From positions 1-21,427 of the forward strand of contig JAKEHX010000190.1 of assembly GCA_022614795.1 (NCBI GenBank): 21,427 bases of DNA, written 5' to 3'. Below, one piece after another: positions 8,095-14,736 of this stretch; the stretch's first letter is position 1, and each line of letters starts with the position of its first letter. The notes under the pieces were generated by a model. The model was not told the DNA's origin. It searched no databases and was given only the letters and a program-made list of their open reading frames with translations. Both the position numbers and the translations under genes were made by a program. This DNA comes from Planctomycetaceae bacterium. Its GTDB lineage: Bacteria; Planctomycetota; Planctomycetia; Pirellulales; Pirellulaceae.

Positions 8095-10065
8095 CTAATC
8101 TGGCGTATCCAAATACGGATCCTGTCCCATCTCGCGCTGCATTTTCTTCCGCTCCTTCTCGTGATAGAGCAGGACGAACCGATCGCGCAGATGCCGCCGC
8201 TCGACCTTCCGCTGCGCGCGCTGCAAGAGGCCCAGGTACTGCTGCGGATTGGTCCCCTTCTCGCCAAGCGCGGTCATCTTTTCCGCGGTTTCCGGGCCGA
8301 AGCCGGTCCGAATCACGTCGTCGTCGAGCGACATGTATTGCCGCACCGTGCCGGGATCGCCCTGCCGCCCGCAGCGGCCCATGAGCTGGCGGTCGATCCG
8401 GGCCGAATCGTGCAGCTCGGTGCAGATGACGTGTAATCCCCCCAGGTCCGCGACGCCCGAGCCGAGCTTGATGTCGGTGCCACGGCCGGCCATATTCGTC
8501 GCCACCGTGACCTTTCCCGGCAGCCCCGCCAAGGCCACGATGTCGGCCTCGGCAGCCACTTCGTGGGCATTGAGCACCTTGTGCTCGATCCCCTTATCCG
8601 CCAGCAGTTTCGAGAGGATGACCGACTTGTCGATCGACCGCGTGCCGATCAGCACCGGCCGGCCCTGCCGATGCAGCTCGACCGTTTCCTCCACGATGGC
8701 GTTCCACTTGTCGTCAGCATGGGCGTATACCAGCTCCGGCAGCCGCTTCCGCTGGCAGGCCCGATTGGTGGGCACCGGCACGACGACCTTTTTATAGACC
8801 TTGCGAAACTCGCGGCTGGCGGTCATGGCCGTGCCGGTCATGCCGGCGAGGTGCTCGTAGCGGAGGAACAGGTCCTGGACGGTGATGCGGGCGGCCTGGC
8901 CGGTGGGCACCGTCACCTCGATCCGCTCCTTGGCTTCGATCGCCTGGTGGATCCCGTCGCGCCACTTCCGCCCTTCAGCCAAACGCCCCGTGTTTTCATC
9001 GACGATGATGATCTCGCCCTCTTTCACGACGTATTGCCGGTCGAGCAAAAAGTCGCGATCGACCTTGATCGCCCGCTCGACGTACTGATACAGGTCGATC
9101 AGCCCCACCGTCGCGAGGATGTCGGGCTTGGGGAGCGTGCGGACAAGCTGGCGTCCCGACGCGGTCAGCTCCACCTTCTTGTCGTCGTGCTCGTACTCGT
9201 AATGCTGGTCCTCGACAAACCGCGGCACCGACTCGGCCGCCCAGCGGTAAGTGCCGACGATCTTCTCAATCGCCTTGTCACCCAGCGAGCCGATAATCAG
9301 CGGCGTGCGAGCCTCGTCGATCAAGATGCTGTCGGCTTCGTCCACGAGGCAGAAATGCGCGCCGCGCTGCACCGGCTGCTCGCTAGTCGGATCGAGCCTG
9401 GCCGAGGTGATTTCGCCGAAAATGCTTGCCTGCGAAACTCCCATCCGGCGCAGTAGCAGCCGGTCGCGCAGAAAATCGAAGCCGAACTCCTTGGCCGTGC
9501 CATAGGTGATATCACAGGCGTAAGCGGCACGGCGATCTTTGCTGGTGTGCTTGGTCAGAATCGTGCCGACCGTCAGGCCAAGCAGGTCGTAGACGGGACG
9601 CAGGAAGTTGGCGTCGCGCTCGGCCAGGTAGTCGTTCACCGTGGCCAGATGGGCCCCTTTGCCAACGAGCGCGTGCATATAAAGGGGCAGCGTCGCCGTG
9701 AGCGTCTTCCCCTCCCCCGTTTCCATCTCGGCAATGCAGCCGTTGAACAGGGCCATGCCGCCGATCATTTGCACGTCGTAGTGCCGCTGGCCAATCGTGC
9801 GGACTGCCGCTTCACGGACCAGGGCAAAGGCTTCCGGCAGCAGCTTCGCAAGCACTTCACCCGACTTGGCGCGATATTTGAGCGAGAGGCTCCGCTTTTT
9901 GAGATCGCGATTGGCCTCGCCCTGAAGCGTTGGTTCCAGGACCGAAATCTGGGACAGCACCTTGCCCCACTGGGCCAGTCGCCGCTTGATCGGCCCGCCC
10001 AGGAGCGACAGCACATCGGCCTTCCAACCGGTGGGGATCCCGTTGACGGGGGAGGAAATGGTCAT
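8095..10065 (-). CDS. secA: SecA-like preprotein translocase ATPase, C-terminally shortened
   Basis: SecA is the motor ATPase that pushes preproteins through SecYEG. From the ATG at 10065 the protein is 656 aa; a GTG six codons upstream is also possible. Visible are IGGMALFNGCIAEMETGEGKT with the Walker A at 114-121, a TYGTAKEFGFDFLRD segment, VDEADSILIDEART (241-253), the protein-crosslinking-domain region (about 225-360), ATNMAGRGTDI (522-532) and GRCGRQGDPG (563-572; usually GRSGRQGDPG). Both nucleotide-binding lobes are therefore intact. The chain ends soon after AQRKVERRHLRDRF, at the start of the helical scaffold helix. It lacks the helical wing domain, the two-helix finger and the zinc-binding tail found in the roughly 900-aa enzyme. 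It may be an accessory SecA with another full-length copy elsewhere. The stop codon is clean and no downstream remnant is visible. Confidence 0.88.
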   Translation of the reverse strand: MTISSPVNGIPTGWKADVLSLLGGPIKRRLAQWGKVLSQISVLEPTLQGEANRDLKKRSLSLKYRAKSGEVLAKLLPEAFALVREAAVRTIGQRHYDVQMIGGMALFNGCIAEMETGEGKTLTATLPLYMHALVGKGAHLATVNDYLAERDANFLRPVYDLLGLTVGTILTKHTSKDRRAAYACDITYGTAKEFGFDFLRDRLLLRRMGVSQASIFGEITSARLDPTSEQPVQRGAHFCLVDEADSILIDEARTPLIIGSLGDKAIEKIVGTYRWAAESVPRFVEDQHYEYEHDDKKVELTASGRQLVRTLPKPDILATVGLIDLYQYVERAIKVDRDFLLDRQYVVKEGEIIIVDENTGRLAEGRKWRDGIHQAIEAKERIEVTVPTGQAARITVQDLFLRYEHLAGMTGTAMTASREFRKVYKKVVVPVPTNRACQRKRLPELVYAHADDKWNAIVEETVELHRQGRPVLIGTRSIDKSVILSKLLADKGIEHKVLNAHEVAAEADIVALAGLPGKVTVATNMAGRGTDIKLGSGVADLGGLHVICTELHDSARIDRQLMGRCGRQGDPGTVRQYMSLDDDVIRTGFGPETAEKMTALGEKGTNPQQYLGLLQRAQRKVERRHLRDRFVLLYHEKERKKMQREMGQDPYLDTPD

Positions 10066-10154
10066 GTTTGCGTCATTTGTCACTTGTCATTTGTCACTTC
10101 TCATTGGCAAGTGCCTTCTATCTTACTGCGGGCAGCCAAAGCCGTCTCGCCTCC

Positions 10155-10178
10155 GACAGCCGTTGCTGTCAACAGCAA
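10155..10178. promoter_or_regulatory. Overlapping inverted repeats (possible operator)
   Basis: TTGCTGT-CA-ACAGCAA (10163-10178) is a perfect 7-bp inverted repeat. It overlaps a second repeat, GACAGC-CGTT-GCTGTC (10155-10170), so the half-site GCTGTC is shared. The arrangement is typical of a dimeric regulator site between divergent genes, but no regulator gene is visible and the function is inferred. Confidence 0.4.
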
Positions 10179-10271
10179 ATGACCGGTGACAAATGACCTT
10201 TCTCGCTACAACCGCTACGACCGGCATTTTTTGCTCAATCGCTACAGCTTGGCAGGCCGAATATCGGGATG

Positions 10272-10328
10272 GGCGGAAGTGGCAGAGTTTGCCGGCCCAG
10301 GCTGTCAAACTGGGCAAACTCTTCCGCC
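10272..10328. repeat. Long imperfect hairpin upstream of the BBP7 gene
   Basis: GGCGGA (10272-10277) pairs with TCCGCC (10323-10328). Inside this, AGAGTTTG (10284-10291) pairs with CAAACTCT (10315-10322), then CCCAG (10296-10300) pairs with CTGGG (10310-10314), leaving loop GCTGTCAAA. Bulges are confined to the 5' arm. An alternative fold uses AGAGTTTGCC/GGCAAACTCT. There is no T-run, so it is not an intrinsic terminator. It ends 88 bases before the BBP7 start and may be a 5' leader structure. Confidence 0.6.
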
Positions 10329-10416
10329 TGCGCCGACTTTGCTCGATTTTCCGGTTATGCCGGACGATGGAGTTGTAGCGGCATGAACCGGGAGCGATCC
10401 CATTCCAGGCAGCGAG

Positions 10417-11667
10417 ATGCGGCCCATGAGACTCACGACGATCCTTCTGGCGGCGATGACGGCCTTGGTAATCGGGCCGGCGCGGGCAAACGCGCAGGAC
10501 GTCGCACAGGCCGTCACCGACCAGCTTGCGTCGCTGGCCAGCTTCAGCGGCCTCTCGCCTGAAATGCACAATCCCTACCCGGCGGAAGACACCTGCTGTG
10601 GCGACGGCCGGTGCGGCTGTTGCAGCCACTGCTGTCACCGCATGGACATCTGGGGCAGCGCAGAGTTTCTGCTGTGGTGGACCAAAGGATCCGTCACGCC
10701 GCCGCTGGTGACCACGAGCCCCCCCGGCACTCCGGAAGCCGACGCCGGCGTGCTTCCCGGCGCCGACATTCTCTTCGGCCAGAGCTATTTGGGAGACGAA
10801 GACCAGGCGGGCGGGCGCATTACGCTCGGCGTCTGGCTGGACCCGGACCACAACTGTAGCTTCGTCGGCCGCTTTTACGGTCTGGGCGGAGCGAGCGACC
10901 GCTTCCAGGCCAGCTCGGATGGCGATCCGATCCTCGCTCTTCCTTTTTTCAACGTGCTGCTCGATCAGAACGACTCCCTGAAGGTCGCCTTCCCGGGCCT
11001 GACGACAGGCAGCATCAACGCCAGCCTGACCAACGATTTCTACTCGGCCGAAGCCTATTTTCAGTTGATGATGGAACGCAATTGTAATCGGCGAGTGGAT
11101 GTGATCGCCGGCTATCAGTTCGCCCGCCTCGACGATTGGCTGCAAATCGACAGCTCGTCGATCCTCTTGCAGCAAGGGGGCATTCAGGCCGACATCCGCG
11201 ACCGCTTTTCCACGCAGAACCAGTTCCACGGCGGCATGATCGGCGTCCGGGCCCAGATGATGCGCGGCTGCTGGTCGATCGACACGCTGGCGAAGATCGG
11301 CCTGGGCGTGAACCGCCAGCAAGTTGAAATCGCCGGCCGCACGATCCTCGACGGGTTCGCCACCGTCAGCGGCGGCTTGCTCGCCCAGGACACCAACATT
11401 GGCACTTTCCAGCGCGACAAGTTCGCGGCCATCCCCGAATTGACGATCAACCTGAGGTACCACGTCAACCCCTGCCTGAGCTTCCACGTTGGGTACACGC
11501 TGATCTACTTCGCCGACGTCGTGACCGCGGGCCGGCAGATCGACACGGGCGTCAACACCTCGCAGATCGGAGGCGTGCTCGTCGGCCCGGCTCGGCCGAC
11601 CTTCGAGTTCCGCGACGAATACTACTGGCTCCAGGGCGTCAATTTCGGCGTGAATTGGGATTTCTAG
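10417..11667 (+). CDS. BBP7-family outer membrane beta-barrel protein
   Basis: The 416-aa protein has a signal peptide (LTTILLAAMTALVIGPARANA, cleavage near residue 26). The segment DIWGSAEFLLWWTKGSVTPP is the hallmark start of planctomycete BBP7 barrels, and LVTTSPPGTP follows as usual. The rest is alternating beta-strand sequence ending FRDEYYWLQGVNFGVNWDF, with a C-terminal aromatic residue as in outer-membrane barrels. An unusual cluster of seven cysteines (60, 61, 66, 68, 69, 72, 73) with His71 and His74 lies between the signal peptide and the barrel. The role of the family is unknown; a porin-like or surface function is assumed from the fold. The second in-frame ATG (10426) is an equally possible start. 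The gene is divergent from secA. Confidence 0.9.
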   Translation: MRPMRLTTILLAAMTALVIGPARANAQDVAQAVTDQLASLASFSGLSPEMHNPYPAEDTCCGDGRCGCCSHCCHRMDIWGSAEFLLWWTKGSVTPPLVTTSPPGTPEADAGVLPGADILFGQSYLGDEDQAGGRITLGVWLDPDHNCSFVGRFYGLGGASDRFQASSDGDPILALPFFNVLLDQNDSLKVAFPGLTTGSINASLTNDFYSAEAYFQLMMERNCNRRVDVIAGYQFARLDDWLQIDSSSILLQQGGIQADIRDRFSTQNQFHGGMIGVRAQMMRGCWSIDTLAKIGLGVNRQQVEIAGRTILDGFATVSGGLLAQDTNIGTFQRDKFAAIPELTINLRYHVNPCLSFHVGYTLIYFADVVTAGRQIDTGVNTSQIGGVLVGPARPTFEFRDEYYWLQGVNFGVNWDF

Positions 11668-11670
11668 ACT

Positions 11671-11730
11671 CATCAGGCCATCACGCTTCGCGTGATGAGC
11701 CCCTCACGCGGAGCGTGAGGACTACGGTGG
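11671..11730. repeat. REP/BIME-like double-hairpin element 3
   Basis: Hairpin CATCACGC-TTC-GCGTGATG (11679-11697) is followed by CCTCACGC-GGA-GCGTGAGG (11702-11720), then ACTACGGTGG, which matches the right end of the element at 4109. It begins 3 bases after the BBP7 stop and ends just before the promoter of the next gene, so it could both protect the BBP7 mRNA end and separate the two units. Confidence 0.85.
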
Positions 11731-11739
11731 GCGCAACCA

Positions 11740-11769
11740 TTGCTCGACTCGCCTCCGATCCGCTACAAT
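11740..11769 (+). promoter_or_regulatory. Sigma-70-type promoter of the small secreted protein gene
   Basis: TTGCTC (11740-11745) and TACAAT (11764-11769) are 18 bases apart. The predicted start site is about 11776, giving a leader of about 21 bases that contains the GGAGG at 11786-11790. Confidence 0.55.
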
Positions 11770-11796
11770 AAGCCCGACGGGGCTTGGAGGCTGGTC

Positions 11797-12513
11797 ATGC
11801 GAATCCTGGTTTATTGCGGCTCGTGGCTGCTCGTGGCGGGCGTCGCCAGCGGACAGCAGCCCGTGGCGCCCGTCGGCCAGCTTCCCGCGACGACGGTGCA
11901 ATTGCCGTCCTTCTCGATCTTCTCGGTCAATACGACCGTCTCGGTGCCGGACCGAGGTGGCGCGTATTTGGGCGGCGTCAGCCGGGCCCGCGACAGCAGC
12001 ACGACCCGCGGCTTTGGGCCGCTTCGCAACCGCGGAATTGGAGCGGAACGGGCCGCCGGCGGCATGGCGGTCCAGGCGACGATTCACAATTTGGATGAGC
12101 TCGACAGGGCCACACTCGTCAGGGCCACACTCGTCAGGGCCACACTCGCCGAGGCCGCTGCCCGGCGCGGCTCGGTCGATCCGGATCTGGCCAAGGCGGA
12201 GCTGATCCGTCGCGGTGTCGGCCGTGGCATTGCCGATGGTCAAGATATTGCCGCGGCCGGAGCCATGCCTGCCCCTCCCGCAGACAGCGTTGCCGCGATC
12301 CGGGCCAAGAACGCTGCCGCGGCCCAGGCCCGCGCCAGCGAAGCAGACGAGCTATTTGCCAAAGCCGAAGCGGCCGAAGCGGCGGGGAAGGCCAGCGTGG
12401 CCAAGATCTACTACCAGATGGCGGCCCGCCGAGACACGGGTGCGATCAAAGCACTGGCCGAAAGCCGCCTGGCAAAGCTGAGCGAAAAGCCGGTCACAGT
12501 TGCCAAGCGATAG
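11797..12513 (+). CDS. Small secreted Ala-rich protein of unknown function
   Basis: The protein is 238 aa from the ATG at 11797, which has a near-ideal GGAGG six bases upstream. The signal peptide is RILVYCGSWLLVAGVASG, cleaved near GQQ. The mature protein begins with a Pro/Val/Thr-rich stretch and a Gly/Arg-rich segment (RGGAYLGGVSRARDSS). A threefold RATLV repeat follows at residues about 104-118. The C-terminal half (about 165-230) is Ala-rich and helical, with EADELFAKAEAAEAAGKA and a KIYYQMAARRD segment, which resembles a single TPR-like helix pair. I do not recognise the family. An in-frame TTG at 11740 was rejected as the start because it is the -35 box. Confidence 0.75.
   Translation: MRILVYCGSWLLVAGVASGQQPVAPVGQLPATTVQLPSFSIFSVNTTVSVPDRGGAYLGGVSRARDSSTTRGFGPLRNRGIGAERAAGGMAVQATIHNLDELDRATLVRATLVRATLAEAAARRGSVDPDLAKAELIRRGVGRGIADGQDIAAAGAMPAPPADSVAAIRAKNAAAAQARASEADELFAKAEAAEAAGKASVAKIYYQMAARRDTGAIKALAESRLAKLSEKPVTVAKR
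12106..12150 (+). repeat. 15-bp in-frame tandem repeat, three copies
   Basis: AGGGCCACACTCGTC occurs at 12106-12120 and 12121-12135. The third copy (12136-12150) differs by one base, ending GCC. It keeps the reading frame and encodes RATLV-RATLV-RATLA in the secreted Ala-rich protein. The near-identity suggests a recent expansion that may vary between strains. Confidence 0.9.
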
Positions 12514-12523
12514 GGCTGGACAA

Positions 12524-12582
12524 GTAATAGGCACACTCCGTGTGCCGTGGATGTCGGACGGCACACGGAGTGTGCCTGCTAC
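12524..12582. repeat. REP/BIME-like double-hairpin element 4 (variant stem)
   Basis: GGCACACTCCGTGTGCCGT (12530-12548) is the perfect reverse complement of the arm at 12558-12576, giving a 19-bp stem with a 9-base loop. Each arm is also a 7-bp hairpin with loop TCC or GGA, the same plan as the other three elements. The stems differ from the CACGC type but keep perfect pairing. It lies between the convergent stops at 12513 and 12584. Confidence 0.85.
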
Positions 12583-12583
12583 T

Positions 12584-13669
12584 TTACTCCTCCGGCATCG
12601 GCATCGGCGATTCTTCCGCTGGCGTCTCTACCACCGGACGGATGTTCTGATCCAGGTTCCGGATCGACTCCGAAAGCGCCGCCGGCCCCAGCGTCTGGTT
12701 GTTGGCCAGCGGGTTATTCGCCGGGTTCTCGGGATTGAGGAAGTCCGAAAGCTGCATCATCGACGGCGACATCAGGATGATGAGCACAGCCGGAGCAAAG
12801 CAGAACAAGAGCGGAAACGACAGGAACACCGGCATTCGGTTGGCCTGGAGCGTCGCCAGTTGCTTGCGAGCCGTGCGGAAGTGGTCGGCCTGATCGAGCA
12901 GCGAGCCCGACATCGACGTGCCGAGTTGATCGCCGCGCGCCAGGAGCGTGGCCACCTGCCGGATTTCCGGCGTATCCATGCGGTTGGCGAAGTCGGCAAG
13001 GGCGATGCGCAGGCTCCCCACGTCCGATTGGCGACGGAGAATTTGCAGCTCTTCGGCCAGGGCCGGATAGCCCGCCAGGTTCTTGGAAACGTGATCGAGA
13101 CTGGCCGAGATCGACATGCCGCCCGACAGGCACATGCTCAGCATGTCGAGCATGTCGGCCAGGCCGCCGTTGATCTGAGCCAGCCGCACCCGGCGGCGAT
13201 ACCAGATAAACAGACGCGGAATAATCGACAGGGCAGCGGCGATCACCGCCCCGCCGATCATGATCCGCCAGGTTTGTTCTCTGGGCGAAAAGATCGCGAG
13301 CAGCCCCGCACAAAACAGCGGGAACGTCATCAACAGGAAGCGGTAGGCATAGACGCTCGCCCGGGCCGTGCGGCTGTACATGCCGGCCTGTTTGAGCATC
13401 GCCCCGAATTCGCGGTGTTCCTTCTCGGATTCGGGGATTTGGCCAGCCAAGGCCTCGGTCAGCGGACCGAAAACGCCGCCGCGGGTGTCGCGATTGTCGC
13501 GCGCGGTGTCGATCCGATTTTCCGCGGTCCGCTTTATCAGCATGCGGATCAAGACAAGCATCACGGCCAAACCGCTAGCGATCGCAATCCATGCCGCGGG
13601 TTGCTGGAGCCAGGCGGGTGCGCCCACTTCGGCCAATTGGCTTTGAATGTTCTGGATGAGTTCGTTCAT
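12584..13669 (-). CDS. tadC: TadC-like inner-membrane platform protein (GspF/T2SSF domain)
   Basis: This is a predicted inner-membrane platform protein of the Tad/Flp pilus assembly machine, working with TadB and the CpaF ATPase. From the ATG at 13669 it is 361 aa; in-frame TTG and GTG codons just upstream are less likely starts. Membrane segments appear at about 26-45, 110-128, 137-156 and 279-301. The cytoplasmic T2SSF domain lies at about 168-280, with GGLADMLDMLSMCLSGGMSI and a GDQLGTSMSGSLLDQAD segment. The tail is Pro/Asn/Glu-rich (NPENPANNPLANN to PMPMPEE). It is last in the operon, 158 bases after tadB; that gap is filled by inverted repeats, although the two genes are often adjacent in such loci. 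Confidence 0.9.
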   Translation of the reverse strand: MNELIQNIQSQLAEVGAPAWLQQPAAWIAIASGLAVMLVLIRMLIKRTAENRIDTARDNRDTRGGVFGPLTEALAGQIPESEKEHREFGAMLKQAGMYSRTARASVYAYRFLLMTFPLFCAGLLAIFSPREQTWRIMIGGAVIAAALSIIPRLFIWYRRRVRLAQINGGLADMLDMLSMCLSGGMSISASLDHVSKNLAGYPALAEELQILRRQSDVGSLRIALADFANRMDTPEIRQVATLLARGDQLGTSMSGSLLDQADHFRTARKQLATLQANRMPVFLSFPLLFCFAPAVLIILMSPSMMQLSDFLNPENPANNPLANNQTLGPAALSESIRNLDQNIRPVVETPAEESPMPMPEE

Positions 13670-13679
13670 GTTTTTCACC

Positions 13680-13706
13680 AAAGCACTGACCAGTGGTCAG
13701 GGCTTT
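13680..13706. repeat. Palindromic hairpin in the tadB-tadC spacer
   Basis: CTGACCA-G-TGGTCAG (13686-13700) is a perfect 7-bp inverted repeat. After one mismatch it extends to AAAGC (13680-13684) and GCTTT (13702-13706). It ends 10 bases upstream of the tadC ATG, so in the mRNA it could influence tadC ribosome access. Confidence 0.6.
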
Positions 13707-13716
13707 GTCCGTGAGC

Positions 13717-13800
13717 GAGGCCCTGGAAGAGGACGCTAGGACTGATAGACACGGTGGTCGTACCAAGGGAGCAGTCGCTAGCGTCCCCATCCAGAGCCTC
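13717..13800. repeat. 84-bp long-stem inverted repeat in the tadB-tadC spacer
   Basis: The paired blocks are GAGGC (13717-13721) with GCCTC (13796-13800), CTGGA (13723-13727) with TCCAG (13790-13794), GGACGCTAG (13731-13739) with CTAGCGTCC (13778-13786), and ACTG (13741-13744) with CAGT (13772-13775). This makes 23 base pairs with small internal loops around a 27-base apical loop. A G-rich run (13801-13833, repeated GGAGTCGG-type words) follows immediately. It looks like a compact non-coding insert in the operon, perhaps a miniature inverted-repeat element. Confidence 0.65.
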
Positions 13801-13839
13801 GGGAGTCGGGGGTCGGAGGTCGGGAGTCGGTGGACGAGA

Positions 13840-14736
13840 TCAGGAAACGGGTTTCAGGATCCGCCAGACCCAAATGCCGCCGGTGATTTGTAAAATCACG
13901 CTGGTGGCCAGGAGCCAGGGACCTTTCGGATGCTGAAGGAACGTCGTGATGTAGTCGGGTTCGAGCCAGCTCAGCACAAACAGCGCGATGATTCCGGCCA
14001 GCACCATGCCGACGGCCGAGAGCCGGCTGCCGGCGGTGACGGCCAGCATGTGATTGCGGGTGTCGTGCCGGTCGTGCGAAGCCCTCGCCATGCGTTCGGT
14101 GAGGAGCGAGAGGTTGCCGCCCGCTCGCCGATGCACAATCACCGCCGTGGCGAAGACGCGGAATTCCGGCAGCGGCACGCGGCGGACCATCCGGTTCATC
14201 ACGGCGATCGGTGTATGGCCGAGTTCCAGTTGCGAATGGGCGAATTCAAATTCCTTCCCCAGCGGGCCTTTGATCTCTTGCGACACCAGTTGGCAAGCCT
14301 CGCTGAGGTTCTGCCCGCTGCGCACGGCGTCGGCCACCGCTTGCAGGGCCTGCGGCAGGTGCTTGCGCATGTTGCCGATGCGGAAGAAGCGGATCACGAG
14401 CAGGTACAGCACGGGGATTGTGGCGCCCAGCACCATTCCGCCCGCTGCGCCGAGCAGGTTCTCGAAAAACACCAGCGGCACGGCCATTCCGACGATCGCC
14501 CCGCCCATGACCATGGCCAGGGCCGTGCCCATGTCCATCGTCGTGCCCGATTCTTCCACGAGCGCGAAGAACCCGCGATTGAGGTCGCCTGCGGGCTCTT
14601 CGGGAGCGAAGGCGAGGCGCTGGCGGACCGTTTCCGGCGGCCTGGTGAACAGGTCGCGCAGGAAGAGGCCGATCGCCCCCAGGGCGGTCGCCACCGACGC
14701 GAACGTCACCGACATCACGGCGATTTCGGCAAGCAT
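13840..14736 (-). CDS. tadB: TadB-like inner-membrane platform protein (GspF/T2SSF domain)
   Basis: The 298-aa protein pairs with TadC to form the membrane platform for pilin polymerisation. Likely membrane segments are at about 3-25, 70-90, 94-116, 239-257 and 272-292. The cytoplasmic T2SSF domain (about 123-238) contains HLPQALQAVADAVRSGQNLS, VPLPEFRVFATAVIVHRRAG and GNLSLLTERMA, all typical of TadB. The start ATG (14736) overlaps the TAA stop of cpaF by one base (TAATG), so translation is probably coupled. Confidence 0.92.
   Translation of the reverse strand: MLAEIAVMSVTFASVATALGAIGLFLRDLFTRPPETVRQRLAFAPEEPAGDLNRGFFALVEESGTTMDMGTALAMVMGGAIVGMAVPLVFFENLLGAAGGMVLGATIPVLYLLVIRFFRIGNMRKHLPQALQAVADAVRSGQNLSEACQLVSQEIKGPLGKEFEFAHSQLELGHTPIAVMNRMVRRVPLPEFRVFATAVIVHRRAGGNLSLLTERMARASHDRHDTRNHMLAVTAGSRLSAVGMVLAGIIALFVLSWLEPDYITTFLQHPKGPWLLATSVILQITGGIWVWRILKPVS

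Larger units (their letters stand above)
10066..10416. promoter_or_regulatory. 351-bp divergent intergenic region between secA and the BBP7 gene
   Basis: No gene was found. Near secA (10072-10100) and again at 10177-10200 there are TGACAAATGAC-type short repeats. The middle carries overlapping inverted repeats and a long hairpin, listed separately. A 5-bp hairpin TCCGG-TTATG-CCGGA lies at 10350-10364, about 50 bases before the BBP7 start. No convincing -35/-10 pair was found in either direction. Confidence 0.55.

Noticed and set aside
10123..11673. Minus-strand open frame of 516 codons opposite the BBP7 gene
   Set aside because: The sense strand has a signal peptide, the BBP7 signature and a barrel C-terminus; the antisense frame also runs through non-coding hairpins.
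11740..11796. Upstream TTG start for the small secreted protein
   Set aside because: It overlaps the -35/-10 boxes and would put 19 residues before a good signal peptide. The ATG at 11797 has GGAGG at ideal spacing.
12500..13714. Plus-strand open frame of 404 codons opposite tadC
   Set aside because: It is an antisense shadow of tadC; it also crosses the perfect inverted repeat at 12530-12576 and has no recognisable domain.
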